Positions 28,679 to 39,690 of a DNA stretch of 64,000 nucleotides are shown here, in pieces. The stretch is from Ypsolopha sequella (taxonomy: Eukaryota > Arthropoda > Insecta > Lepidoptera > Ypsolophidae): contig OW203993.1 in NCBI GenBank assembly GCA_934047225.1, forward strand, positions 26,116,069 through 26,180,068, written 5' to 3'. Every line of letters starts with the position of its first letter. The stretch's first letter is position 1. The position numbers and the translations under genes were made by a program. Under the pieces are notes generated by a model, which made no database searches, was not told the DNA's origin, and saw only the letters and a program-made list of their open reading frames with translations.

Positions 28679-30285
28679 TTAGGACCTGATTTTATTTACC
28701 ATGGGTCTGTGTTCCGATTCAGCGCGGAAGATCGCGGCTACGTCCCCGGTTTGAGACGCTTCGTCTAACTTCTTGATATATAGGTCTATCTCATTGGGAT
28801 CAAGCTCACCCAGAACTAGTAGCAGATTGCTAAAGCGGCCTAGTGAGTCTAATGACGGTGCGGATTTAGCTGTAGGAGCCGGGACTCTAAGAGCTGGTGT
28901 GACTTTAGGCCGAGGAGGTGCGGCTGCTGTAGGAGCAGGCGTCGGTCCCCAATTTGGAGTGTCACGTGATGGTGACCCATGGCTGGACTGAGCCTTTGGA
29001 GTCGGTAGAGTGGGCCACTGGGTAGGTGCAGTTTGTTTGTTGGGTCCCTGTGCGGCTGAGGGCCTAAGAGGGATTGGACGACGCGGAGCCGCGGCTTGCT
29101 TAACGCGCGGGTGCCCCGGGCAGCCGCCATAACTGGCGGTGTGCCCGAGTTTATTGCACGTCACGCAGCCCGGTGGCTCAGTGCAATCCTTAGGGTCTTT
29201 TGGCCTAGGACAATCGTCGGTGTGGTGATTATACAGACATTTGACGCAACGGGGGTCTCTGTGGCAGTTATTTCTAGTGTGCCCATACAGCTGACATCTG
29301 AAGCATTAAAGGGGCTGGTTTCTCTTACGGGGGGCTTCGATTTTAAGCCCAGATAACCGACAAACAGAGGAAAGGTTAAAAACCTTTTTCCCCTCGGCCG
29401 ATTGCTCAAAAGTAACAAGAACCATGTCATATAGTACCTTGGACTTCCCGTTAAGCATTCTATGAACTTCAAGAACAGGGAGGGACTGAGACTTAAGGTC
29501 TTTAAGCACGTCAGCTGTATCAATCTCTTTGGGTATGCCCCGAATAACTGCCCTAAGCTTCCGGTCCTCAGGCAGAGTCCAGTGGTAAAATTTAATATTC
29601 CGGGAGTCCATAAATTTTGTGATAGCCCTATGGTCATCTGACGTAGGAACCTGAACCAAAATACCATGTTTCGTATTTTTTGCACTCGTGAAGTTAATTT
29701 TCCTGTCGGTCAGTGCGTTAGTCATTTGATTCCAATGATCCTTATTGGCAATGCAGAGATTGGAAGGTTTAATCAGAGGTCCCTGAGAGGGCTTGTCCTG
29801 TTGCATAACAGGCTCTTTAATATGATTATTTTGACTGTTTACGACAGTCGATTTTGCCGAGGAGCCAGAGTGGACTTCTGCGGAGACTACAGAGACTTTT
29901 TGGGTCTTGGCAGCCAATTGCCTTTTTGTACGATTTTTCCTCTTTTTCCCGACAGTAGAGAAACCGTCATCGGAAGAGGCAAAATCAGTTCAAAAAATCC
30001 TTCACTGGAGCTATGCTCCGCTAGCAGATTGAAAGATTTTTGGGGGTCCGAGTAATCATTTGTTTCCATATCATGGTCCGCGTTCACGCGTAAGTCATCG
30101 AGGGGGATAATGGCCGGTGGAGCGGAGGTCTTCGGTGGTGCGGAGTCGTCGGGATTGGCTGGTGAGGCCGGAGAGAAGAGGTCTTGGGTCTGGGGATTGG
30201 ATCGGATGGTTTCAAGGTATGAATCAACATCCAGAAGATGTTTCTTCATAAGGAAGGCAAGGAGGCCGGCGTTGTTAAGATCCAT
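28679..30285 (-). pseudogene. Jockey LINE ORF1 (gag-like)
   Basis: Three frames form one protein. 30285-29887 is the N-terminus, starting MDLNNAGLLAFLMKKHLLDV. 29917-29306 holds the RRM-like/PRE_C2HC part (DHRAITKFMDSRNIKFYHW, LRAVIRGIPKE). 29340-28679 has zinc knuckles in a third frame (CFRCQLYGHTRNNC, CVKCLYNHHTDDC, CVTCNKLGHTASYGGC) and a Pro/Ala-rich tail. Frameshifts lie near 29900 and 29320. The stop is 12 bp ahead of the ORF2 start, the usual tight arrangement. The role is binding LINE RNA. Confidence 0.85.
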
Positions 30286-30862
30286 CCTTGCTGTGAAGCA
30301 GCTAGGATGGGGGGCAGAACAGAAGAACTACAGACTCCCTACCACAGACGGTAGGGAGGTGAGTGCCTATGTGTGTGAGTACCTATCAGTAAGTCACTCG
30401 CTCACCTTACAAAAGTCCAAAGTCCAAGTCCAAGTCCTTTTTAGCACTGAAATCCTTTTGCACTACACTGACACTGTTTTGAGTCACTGCACTGGAACTG
30501 TTTTGAGTCACTGCACTGGAACTGTCTCAGAGTTCAGAAGTCAGTTGGGAGGGTAGCCGGAGTGCGGCTACCGACCGTCACTTTGGCGCGCGAATACGAG
30601 TCCCGTATTCGCGATGATGCTGGGGGAGCGTAGGGGTTGCGCCCCCGAGCGTCGGCGGAGGGAGGCCGAGCAGCGACCGAGCGGGGCGGCGGCTGGCAGC
30701 AGACTGACGAGGAGGCGGCGGTGGCGGCAGCAGCTGCTAGACAGCTGCGCGCACATTGACGCGAGAGCGAGAGCACGGCAGAGGGACTGCGGTGAGGGCA
30801 CGACCGTTCAGCGCGGGAGCGCAGAGCAGACTGTGTCGTGTAGCGTGTGTGTGTCGTCGTGT

Positions 30863-30886
30863 TGATATTTTTATTAAAAGTACTAG
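30863..30886. repeat. 24-bp target-site duplication, right copy
   Basis: Identical to 25928-25951; see the left copy. Confidence 0.9.
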
Positions 30887-31314
30887 TGTTAATCAAAATT
30901 AACATGATATAAATTAAAAATTGGGTTTAGGGACCATGGGTCACATATCCTTTCCTTCCTACATATATCCAAACTTCGACCTATCCTGGCAACACAATCA
31001 AAAGGATTCAAGAATTGTCAGCCATCTTCGTTTTCCGACTTCCTTCCGGTCGGCCATGAAGTGACACGCGTACACGCAATAGCGTCGCTCCGTGAAAACC
31101 CTCTTTTTTGTGGTGTAATTCAGACTGTTATCCTACTGATAAGTGCCTAGCAGAGTCTAACGAAAAGGAAGAACCCCGGGGTTAACATCATAACCAGCGC
31201 TGGTAGTTCATAGTGGATTTCGAAGACATCGTGACCACGAGGACTCCATCAGAAATCAGGAAAGAACCCGCCAATTCAGATAACAAGGTCAGTCCCTATT
31301 ACCTCCCTAATCAA
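30887..31314. other. Unassigned segment between two LINE insertions
   Basis: 428 bp without a recognised frame. By position it belongs to the older host element (FP25-like LINE), but I cannot read FP25-type protein in it. Confidence 0.35.
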
Positions 31315-31664
31315 CTAGCTTATATACAAAATATTATGAAATGGATGACGATAGATGAAGAGAGATAAAAGATGTCGAAATGACCGAAAACCGATCTGCA
31401 CCCGAGGTGAGCCGAATGCCGGTTCGAGTTGTTATATAAACGAACTCTCGCGCCCGCGCGTCCTCTTAGCTGCGTCGACCGCCGATGGATGAACACCACG
31501 CTCCGTCCGCGCGCCGCGCTCGCCGTGGAATGTCGTCGTGTGCTCCTCCAAACTCCAGCTGCGTGGAACGGCTCTTTTCAGAGCCAACTTCTGTTTCTCC
31601 ATGACGATGCGGTTCTTATCAGAGCCACCATCTCTGTTTCTCTTAGACGGTCGTGTGGTAACAG
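31315..31664 (-). mobile_element. 5'-truncated copy of the Jockey LINE 3' end
   Basis: Matches 25948-26297 almost base for base, and diverges after gtggtaacag at one end and before ctagcttatatac at the other. The conserved tail frame differs at only a few residues from the long copy. It is typical of incomplete reverse transcription. Confidence 0.85.
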
Positions 31665-31935
31665 AGTTAATGACTACAACATCAAAAACAGCACCAATAA
31701 GCTTAACACACCCATATTCACCTAGAAGGAGACAAAAAACCAATTTTCTCCTCAGAACAACTGACACCTACAGCCAAGAAATTACACTACCTGAGCAGAG
31801 TACAAGAAGAAGCACCAGCACAAGTACTGCTGGACCTCCCGCGGCCGAGTCTACCTAAGGAAGTCTGAAACCGACCCTGCTATCCTCATCAATAATGAAG
31901 AAAAACTGGCTAAGCTGGAACCTATTTACTGACTA
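31665..31935 (+). pseudogene. LINE ORF1 with FP25-like domain, 3' part
   Basis: Reading across frames gives VNDYNIKNSTNKLNTP, then LTPTAKKLHYLSRV in decayed form, then CWTSRGRVYLRK and DPAILINNEEKLAKLEPIY with a stop. This is the C-terminal half of FP25-like ORF1 proteins and completes the fragment at 25440-25927. Several frameshifts are present. Confidence 0.55.
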
Positions 31936-32500
31936 GTCAGACTGTATTGTGAGTCTTGCATGTTTACTATTAAATTAATTACCCTAACTAACATTTTTGA
32001 AACCATTTAAATTTTTATTCTTTGCATGTTGTTATTATCCATTGTATTATTATAAAATTGTTTTTTTGCCAGAAATAGTAACCATAACACCAAAGTACTG
32101 TGATAGTAAGTGTGACTACCTTGGTGTTCAGATCGAATTAAAAGACACAGATTGGACACAAATCAAAAACACAGCCTACTGAGCCGTCAACGTCCGACGC
32201 GGTTGAAGATATACCATTGACACAACCGGAGCCTGGTGTACCTGGATCCCCGATGCCACGATTGGACTCCAGACACTAACAGGGTGGCTTCGCAGTGGAA
32301 TGTCGTCTTCGCACGTGCGCATAGGTAACGAACCTCAATGTTAATTCATTATTGTCCGGGCTTCTTCTCCGCGGGCTACGACCCGCGGGTCCGGGGGGGG
32401 GGGGGGGGCCGCCAGTATGTAGGTTGGCGGCTGCGGAGACTTAGTCTTCAGGGCCGTCGGTGGTAATTGGAGAGTCCAATCCATCTTCATGACCGTCGGT
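31936..32500. other. Non-coding, with a run of 16 G
   Basis: A+T-rich up to about 32170, then G+C-rich LINE-like 3' DNA. A homopolymer of 16 G lies at 32393-32408 between CCGC-rich arms, and 'gaccgtcggtggtaa' is repeated near 32450 and 32492. Confidence 0.4.
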
Positions 32501-32529
32501 GGTAACGTCACCGACAGTCCAGTCCGTCT

Positions 32530-34830
32530 TCAGTCTCCGCTATCATCATCTTCGGAGCTGCTGGCGGATGAGTCGCTCAGCAGCTCCCTCGGGTAGGGCC
32601 GTCCAGAAGGTGAACGGTCGTATGAGGGGACGAGTTCACGTAGGTGTTCGTGCGGGCTGTGGTCGGCGCGATAGAAGAGTGACATCGCCAGTCTGCGCAC
32701 GAACTCCTCTACGCTCTCAGCCTCCAGGTCCGTAGCGATCGTTGTGTTGCGAACGTACATCCCTGCGGAGGTGATAACACGCAGGGAGATGTTCTGCTGG
32801 GCTTGCAGTTTACCCCTGAGAACAGAAGAACACAAGACATACCACGCAGGCGCCGCATAAGTGAGGCGGGAGCGCAGGTACGTCTTGTAGATGTTAGTCT
32901 TCGTCCTCAGGGGGAGTCGAGACGCTAGCACGGGCCTCAGGACCGCTCTTGCGGCTTTGGTCTGTCTGATGACATGTCCAACCTGAGGCCCCATGTCACT
33001 ACTTTAATTTACAAGGGCTAAATCAAAGAGCGCAAAATAAAATAACAGACTTATTTATTTAGATTTTAAGTTACAACGCAACGAATTAGTTCACAAGGTC
33101 GAAGGTCACTAAGCCCGGTTCAGGTTTACTCTGTTCGATCTCTGTCTAGAAATACCGCACTCTCCTGGGATGTCTGCTTGCTCGGATGTGCCACTCCAGG
33201 ACTTCCAGGCGGAGACTGATTGTAAATACTGGCGAGGCAGCGAGTTCGCTGTGGTGAGGTCGTACGTAGTTACCGATCCCGGCCAAAGTTCCTGGAATCG
33301 TACGGACGTATTACGATCTAGCATTGAAATGAAGTGCTTTAGCAGCCCCTAGGTTTATGTGGCAATCTGGAACTACAACTTAGCTACTCCGAGGTGAAAG
33401 AAAATTAAGGTGGCGTTAAGTAGTGATTGCCACAATCTGTGTGTTAACTATCAGAAACGGTTACAAGTTGAAAACACCAGTAATTTAATATTTACAATAA
33501 AAAAAACAAACATGAGTGGGGTCATGACAAGGACGAGGTAATATAACGGTTTACCTGCAAGCACAAAAAGATCTACCATTAAAATAATAATTGCACAACT
33601 TACCCAGTATGGGAACAACACAATATAGTTTCACTACTACATATCACAGACAGGTATATAGATTAATTAGTGAATATAGGTCACTCAAGCAAGAGATAAT
33701 CTTAGTAAAGTTATTCTCCAAAAGTCGTAGCATCTATCGACGGTAGATTGACGAATGACCACCCTGTGGTCACCAAGAACGAACGGGCGTTGAACCGTAC
33801 GCGACTAGTTGTCGTGCGCGGGTAATTTCGCTACTAATAAATGTTTGTCTGTAACTAAACTTTTTTTTATTATTGAATGTTAAATACTAAATTAATTATC
33901 GCTTTTTAAGTAACGCAACGTTACAGTAGCCGACGGTCAATGAAGCAGCCTAGGTACTTTACCGAGTCTGCCCACTCGATATTTCCCCCTCGCAGTTGAA
34001 GCTTCTGGAGACTAGAAGTCCAGGTACTGCCAGACAACATGGCTGTCGTCTTCCCCACGTTGACCGACATACGCCAGTTGTCTAGCCACTATGGCAGTCG
34101 ATCCAGAAGCCTCTGCATCTTCAACACGGCGGTCGTCACTGTGCGAGAGGAGGCGAAGTAGGCGCTGTCGTCAGCACAGAGTGCTAACTCAACGTCCTCC
34201 TCTCCCTCTGCGAGTGTGCCAGCCAGTGTTGGAATGTCGTCCGTGTGGACAGCGTACAGGCAGGGCGAGAGGCAGCTGCCCTGCGGTACACCAGCACCGA
34301 TAGGGTGCGTCGGGGAGGTGTCGAGCCTTGTGGTGTACCCGCTTGTGGTGCGGGGGGTACGGCAGCCGATGATGTTGATGGTTGCGGAGTATTGGTAATT
34401 GTGGGGCGCGCTGTGGCCGCGGTGGGTGTTGCCGGGCGGGGCTATACTAGGGAGACGGGGGTGTTCATGATGGGCGAGAGGAATGTAGAGCGATCTCCCT
34501 TCGAACGTGGTGTCGCAGGTGCGCTCTCATCATCCTCTCGGGCGTCCTGGAAGAGTCCAGGACCGAGAAACCCTTCCAGGCTGTCAGCACGTCTGGATGG
34601 TGCTCCGTTTCTGGGTGGGGAGGGGGACTTGGGTTGTCCGTACCTCAGTGGTTTGGGCTGTCCTGGAGGAGTTGAGACATCTGAGTCTGAGGACGAGCGG
34701 CGTGCCAGGTTGCGCCTTTTCTCCTCCTCGCTCCGTATCTCCGGTGACGAGAAGGCCCTTTTGGTGAGGTGGGTCAGGTTTTCAAGGGCATCTTGAGAGC
34801 CAGTAGGGTTCTCGGAATCCTGCTGCGGGG
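32530..34830 (-). pseudogene. Second Jockey-type LINE, fragmentary, split by a solo LTR
   Basis: The RT piece on the minus strand at about 34310-33930 reads GVPQGSCLSPCLYAVHTDDI, LALCADDSAYFASS, NWRMSVNVGKT and VKYLGCFIDR. It is interrupted at 33925 by an LTR and resumes at 32993 with MGPQVGHVIRQTK, IYKTYLRSRLTYAAPAW and a typical Jockey C-terminus ending at 32530. Above 34310 the frame turns into ORF1-like Pro/Ser-rich sequence (RAFSSPEIRSEEEKRRNLA, PRSKGDRSTFLSP). The zinc knuckles, endonuclease and front of the RT are deleted. A long plus-strand frame at 34245-34796 is antisense. Confidence 0.75.
32994..33925 (-). repeat. Solo LTR (about 932 bp)
   Basis: Read on the minus strand it starts TGTAACGTTGCGTTACTTAA and ends GTAAATTAAAGTAGTGACA, with AATAAA-type signals (ctaaataaataag) about 80 bp before the end, as in an R-U5 region. 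It cleanly splits the LINE reverse transcriptase. No internal retroviral genes remain. The flanking 5 bp do not match (CCCCA and GTAGC on the plus strand), so the boundary may be off or a deletion occurred. Confidence 0.6.
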
Positions 34831-35269
34831 GGGAAACTTGTCACTTCCTGTGTGAACAAGTAGCGCGTCACTACATTAAGCGGCGGCCTTCTCCCCGCCC
34901 CTGGTCGACGTTCCAGGGGGGGTGGGGTTTGTGGGGGGGGAGGGGGTACCAACTCTTCCATCTTATGAGAGTGTCTTTTTCACTATATTGTCATATTGGA
35001 TGTTCAGAGAGATGTACACTTCACTGGTGCTCGCTTCGGCCTGCTTTGCTATTCAAAGCAGTAGGAAGCGAGCTTGGGATAACACTCCTTACGTAAAACA
35101 CACTGACGCGGGTAATACACTAAAGGAATGCTCCCTGAGAGCGAGTTGTATGCGTTCGACGACACTATCACTGACACAACACTGATATTCAGAGAACCAA
35201 CGTGCACTTGGTTATTTTGTTGGTTTAAAACACAACAACACAAGTCCCAACCGCGCTGGAGACTCAATC
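34831..35269. other. Probable LINE 5' UTR remnant
   Basis: G-rich stretches (ggggggggaggggg near 34935) and no domain-bearing frame. It continues on the far side of the hAT element at 38078. Confidence 0.3.
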
Positions 35270-35275
35270 CGTTAA

Positions 35276-38077
35276 CAGGGGTCGGCAACCGGCGGCCCGC
35301 GGGCCGCATGCGGCCCGTAGACTATCTCGGTGCGGCCCGCAAGCCTGAGGTCCGTAAGAAAAAAATACCGAAGCAAAAGGCCATATAAATTCACTAGAAT
35401 TTATACGGCCATGCTGCTGGGCCATGAGAGTATTCTTGAAAGCTCGCTCCCACGCGGGGTGATAAAAATGTACCTCTATTTCATTTCTTAAGAACTGTTT
35501 ATCAAGACTGTGATGTTATGTATTGTTTCTACCGAAAATAAATATTTGCTGTACTTATTCAATTCTTGGCAATTTCTTTTGCGTTTATCCGCCGCACGTG
35601 CTGCGGCGGGCGGCTCCTTTGAGACAATAGGCGGGGCGGCAGTCTTTGATTAGACGCAGGTGTGCGGCGGCGAAAAAATTCAAAGCGACCGGTTTTAGTT
35701 AAAATCACAGCCGCGAGAGGCTCTCGCCACATTCGGTTGTGGAAATTCGCCGGAAACTCACGTCTCATCTGGTTGCTAGCTACGCGTTTCGTTTCACCTT
35801 TCTTCCCTTCGCTGATAGCTTCTCACGCACGACGTATGAGGTAAGTTGTATGCACTCGCGAGCATTTTGTTTTATTTTATTTACTGCTTGTTAATGTGAA
35901 CCTTCAGATTGATGGGTAAATGTTATAAGGACGGGGATAGTAGTTACATGACATGAAGTTAGTTACGAGTGTGTCATGTTTTAATTATTATTTGAATGTG
36001 GAGTTGAATTTGTAGGTGCTAACTGGAACATATAATTTTACAACGAATTTAATTTTTTTCATTATTGTTACAGAATAATTATATAAACATGGCTTCAAGA
36101 AAAAGGAAGATAGAAGAAGAAAAAAGAGTTTTTAACGAATTATGGACAGAATTATACTTTTTTATCGAGTTTAAAGGAAAAACGTTATGCTTGATTTGTC
36201 AAAAGAGTATTTCTGTAGTAAAGGAATATAACCTGAAGCGACATTACGACACTGAGCACAAAGCTAAATTTGACTGTCTTGAAGGAGAAATACGGAAAAG
36301 GAAAATTTCCACTTTGAAATCGTCATTACAAAATCAACAAAACATATTTAAGGTTGTGGCAGACAACAGCGAATCGAATGTTCGGGCCAGTTACAGGGTA
36401 GCAGAGATTCTTGTAAAAAGTGGACGTCCGTTTACCGATAGTGAATTAGTAAAAGAGTGTGTCTTAGCTATCGCAGAAGAAATATGCCCAAAGCAGAAAA
36501 AAATGTTTGAAAGTCTTAGTCTCTCTGCAAGAACTTGCACCCGACGTACTGAAGACTTGGGTGCTAATTTGTGTGAACAACTCAGGGATAAGGCGCAGTC
36601 TTTCGACTGCTTCTCTTTAGCGATGGATGAAAGTACGGACGTGTGGGATACAGCACAGCTACTCATATTTGTACGCGGCATTGACGAAAACTTTACTGTT
36701 TACGAAGAGCTTGTGAAAATTTGCAGTTTGAAAGGTACAACTACGGGAGAAGATTTATTTCACCATGTGGAACAAGCTCTGGATTCATTGCAATTAAGCT
36801 GGGAAAAGTTAACAAGTGTCACTACCGATGGAGGCAAGAACATGAGCGGTCAAAACAAAGGTGTTGTTGGGAGAATCATCAGCAAAGTGAAAGATTCTGG
36901 ATCTACTGTGCCATTGATTTTTCACTGTATTGTCCATCAAGAGGCATTGTGCTCCAAAGTTATATCCTGGAAAGAAATAATGGATACTGTAACATCCACT
37001 GTTAATTTTATAAGAAGAAATGGGCTCACACACCGTCAGTTCCAAAAGTTTTTGGAAGATCTGGAAGCTGAACATGGTGACGTGGTTTACTACTGTGAAG
37101 TGAGGTGGCTCAGTTGAGGTGCCGTTTTGGAACGGTTTTTTGATTTGAGGAAAGAAATTGGCAACTTCATGGAGATGAAAGGAAAGCCAGTAGAAGAGCT
37201 TACTAACAAACAGTGGATTATCGATCTTGGTTTTTTGACTGATTTGACTAAGGAACTGAATCAGCTCAACAAACGCTTGCAGGGAAAAAATATATTGATT
37301 TGCGATATGTATACAGATGTAAAGTCATTTGAAATGAAACTGAAACTGTTTATCAAGCATATTGATGAAAAAAAGCTTGACCATTTTCCTAATTGCAAGA
37401 AAGCCGTGGAAGAAGCTGGAGATAATTTTGTGTGGCAAAATATTACAATGAGAAACGTGTTAACACAACTACAAACTGAGTTTGTAAATCGATTCACCGA
37501 CTTTAAAAAGAGCTCCCTTAACATGGAAATATTCCAAAACCCTTTTGCAATTGATATTAGTGAGGTACCAAGCAATTTGCAAATGAACATAGTAGATTTG
37601 CAAAGTAATAGCACACTTAAAACGGCATTTAAGGAAAGCACTGACTTGATACAGTTCTACGGAGGTTTGAGTTCTGAAAACTTCAAAGAATTGAAAAAGT
37701 TTGCTCAGCAGATAATAACTATGTTTGGTAGTACATATTTGTGTGAGCAGACTTTTTCAATTCTCAACTACCGCAAAAATAAGAATTGTTCGCGGTTAAC
37801 GGATGAACATTTAGACGCGATACTGCGCGTGTCTACTACTAAAATGAAAGCAGACGTTAAAAAACTTGCAAGTCAAATGCAGCCTCAAAAATCTCACTAG
37901 TTCTTACTTTTATGTTAATATAGTAGTTCAATTAAAAAAGACATAATTGTATGAATATATATGCGTTTTATTTCAAATATTAAAATACATGCCCGAACAT
38001 ATAAATATAAGTGCGGCCCGCACTGATACTCTGGCAACATATGTGGCCCGGCTATAGCATAAGGTTGCCGACCCCTG
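35276..38077 (+). mobile_element. hAT transposon, 2.8 kb
   Basis: Inverted ends caggggtcggcaacc (35276-35290) and ggttgccgacccctg (38063-38077) are exact. Subterminal G+C-rich 'cggcccgcgggccgcatgcgg' sequence matches the 'gtgcggcccgcac' block near 38010. The flanks share cgttaa on both sides (35270-35275 and 38078-38083), consistent with an 8-bp hAT duplication that has lost two positions. The transposase gene fills the centre. Confidence 0.9.
36089..37900 (+). pseudogene. hAT transposase with one in-frame stop
   Basis: Starts at Met 36089 after a 5' UTR intron (donor GAGGTAAGT at 35841, acceptor TTGTTACAG ending 36073). An N-terminal BED-like zinc finger (CLICQKSISVVKEYNLKRHY) is followed by the catalytic blocks SLAMDESTDVWDTAQ (first Asp), TSVTTDGGKNMSG (second Asp) and HCIVHQEALC, and by the C-terminal dimerisation region (MFGSTYLCEQTFSILNYRK, the hATC signature). 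About 603 residues would be encoded. A single TGA at 37115-37117 interrupts the frame in the CEVRWLS.GAVLERF block, where related proteins have Arg. The family is close to the GTF2IRD2/Charlie-type transposases. The product would cut and paste the element via its inverted ends. Confidence 0.9.
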
Positions 38078-38735
38078 CGTTAAACACTTCATCCAGGTCA
38101 CTATATTCCGAATCACTGCGATCCAATCACTGAAATCCGACACTGCAGTATCCAGGGAGTATAAACGTCCAAACCGGAGCGCAACACCTATCCTTCGGGA
38201 CGTCGGGGCATTTCGCTTTCCACAGAGGAGGTGGAGGCGTGGCCACACCGACACCACCGGGGGGTGGGTGTGCGGGCTCAATGTCGCGATGGCCGCGAGG
38301 GGCGTGGCTCTCGACGGCTCGGCCGAAGCCAGTGCGGAAGTGCGCACTGAACAGCTCGTGGCAGACACCGCTCGTACGCAGTCTTGCCGAGGCGATGTAG
38401 TTCGACTCGAGGCTGCGTAAGTGCGATGACTGCGGCACAACGTCCGGTAAGCCGGTAACCGAACGCTGCGCTACACAACCGTCCGACAAGCCGGTAGCCG
38501 AACGACGACTGTCTTCGCAAGCCCTGACTACCACAGGATCGAGGACGACCTACCGTCAGGGTCGTAACACTGTACCGAGCGGACCTATAAAAGCGCGTTA
38601 GTCAGAGGCACGCCCTCATTTGCTTGGCAGCGCTTGGTGCGGACGGTTCGGTGTACCGGTACACGTGAGCTATTTAGACTTTCTTTTTGTGCAGTGAAAT
38701 TGTGTGTTCATATTTTTCTGTCCACCAGTTTTGGA
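38078..38735. other. G+C-rich non-coding, promoter-like stretch
   Basis: Continuation of the region split by the hAT element. It includes a duplicated block (gtccggtaagccggtaaccgaacg and gtccgacaagccggtagccgaacg, 38441-38510) and a TATA-like ctataaaagc at 38585. The 38585 signal could belong to an LTR or a LINE 5' end; no gene follows it. Confidence 0.35.
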
Positions 38736-39040
38736 GATAATAATAATAATAATAATAATATTTCTTTATTCGAGTAATAAAAGAACTCATTGTGTTAGTT
38801 ATATACAAGGAAGGCTTAATTATCTAGGATTAGTTAACACAAACATTAATTATATACAGTCGTTTTATAATTGATTACATTATAAATTTTACTTTATATG
38901 TAGGCTGGAACAGTGCCCAAGGTAGTATGCATCCAACCGGTTGGCGAACGTTCTAAGGATGTTGTTGCGGCTGGCCCGCACCCTGCAGAGCAGAGACGCG
39001 CTGCGCCTGCGCATCGTCGCGTAGAAGCAATCCACGGGGG
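38736..39040 (-). pseudogene. LINE 3' end with C-terminal RT tail
   Basis: On the minus strand the frame from about 39040 to the stop at 38889-38891 reads CFYATMRRRRSASLLCRVRA and NILRTFANRLDAYYLGH. This Cys/Arg-rich ending is what I expect at the C-terminus of I/R1-type lepidopteran LINE ORF2. It is followed by an AATAAA-containing 3' UTR and a (TTA)n tail (38736-38761 on the plus strand). Everything 5' is missing. Confidence 0.6.
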
Positions 39041-39044
39041 ATAT

Positions 39045-39180
39045 AAACTTTTGTATGGTTTTTCAAGTTTCTCGAAATAGATGCAATTAAATATAGCCAA
39101 ACTATATATTTTTACAATAAGCTTTTTAATACCTACAATTTGATACCCATATTGTATTTTTATAAAATATTTATTCGATT
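39045..39180. repeat. Repeat shared (inverted) with 61390-61530
   Basis: 'tttgtatggtttttcaagtt', 'ctcgaaatagatgcaattaaat' and 'aaactatatatttttacaat' recur in reverse complement near 61440-61520. Non-coding. Confidence 0.6.
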
Positions 39181-39189
39181 GCAAGCCCT

Positions 39190-39545
39190 AATCAGGAGTC
39201 ACCGTCACCAACATGCTATATTGACAGTAAAGTTTTCACTCCTGTCACCAGTGCCCATGAATGCCTGTCTTTCTTTTTTTCGTGGTGTTTACTCCACAAT
39301 GAATTTCAAAATTTTCTTGTCACCGTCACCGACATGCTAACCAAGTTTTTCATGCCAACCAAGTTTCATGACAGCGAAGAAGTATTGCACCTCTTTAGGG
39401 ATAGTTCCCCTATGATCATGAGTCACCGTCACAAACATGCTATATTGACAGTAAAGTTTTCACTTCTGTCGGCAGTCCCCATGACTGCCCATGTCTTTCT
39501 TTTTTTTTGGTGTTTACTCTACAATGTATTTCAAAATTTTCTAAG
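39190..39545. repeat. ~120-bp direct duplication
   Basis: The block beginning gtcaccgtcaccaacatgct at about 39198 and ending near 39320 recurs at 39421-39545 with few changes. A shorter third start (gtcaccgtcaccgacatgct) lies at 39319. Confidence 0.75.
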
Positions 39546-39690
39546 CTATGTCTATCTTCTTCTTCTATCAATTTTTATCTATTCTATTCTATCTTTTGAT
39601 TGAATAATCCAATTACAAAACGGTCACTGACTGACTCACTCATTGCATGGTTGTTTAGTTGGAAGGAGTCTTCAGACCTGATAGTGATAT

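Larger units (their letters stand above)
25952..30862 (-). mobile_element. Near full-length Jockey-type LINE
   Basis: About 4.9 kb with a G+C-rich 5' UTR (30286-30862), ORF1 (28679-30285), ORF2 (26065-28667) and a short 3' UTR (25952-26064). It is flanked by an identical 24-bp direct repeat, so this was a single insertion. A 5'-truncated relative lies at 31315-31664. The 5' UTR includes a ~24-bp direct repeat (gagtcactgcactggaactg) near 30480-30525. Confidence 0.85.

Noticed and set aside
31315..31664. Interpreting the copies at 25948-26297 and 31315-31664 as LTRs of one retrotransposon
   Set aside because: They lack TG...CA ends, the first is inside the 24-bp target duplication together with the LINE, and both read as the LINE 3' end on the minus strand.
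34245..34796. 183-aa plus-strand frame
   Set aside because: The minus strand carries recognisable LINE ORF1/RT sequence; high G+C keeps the antisense strand open by chance.
38127..38534. 135-aa minus-strand frame
   Set aside because: No recognised domain; it lies in G+C-rich DNA with a duplicated block and overlapping frames, so openness is expected.
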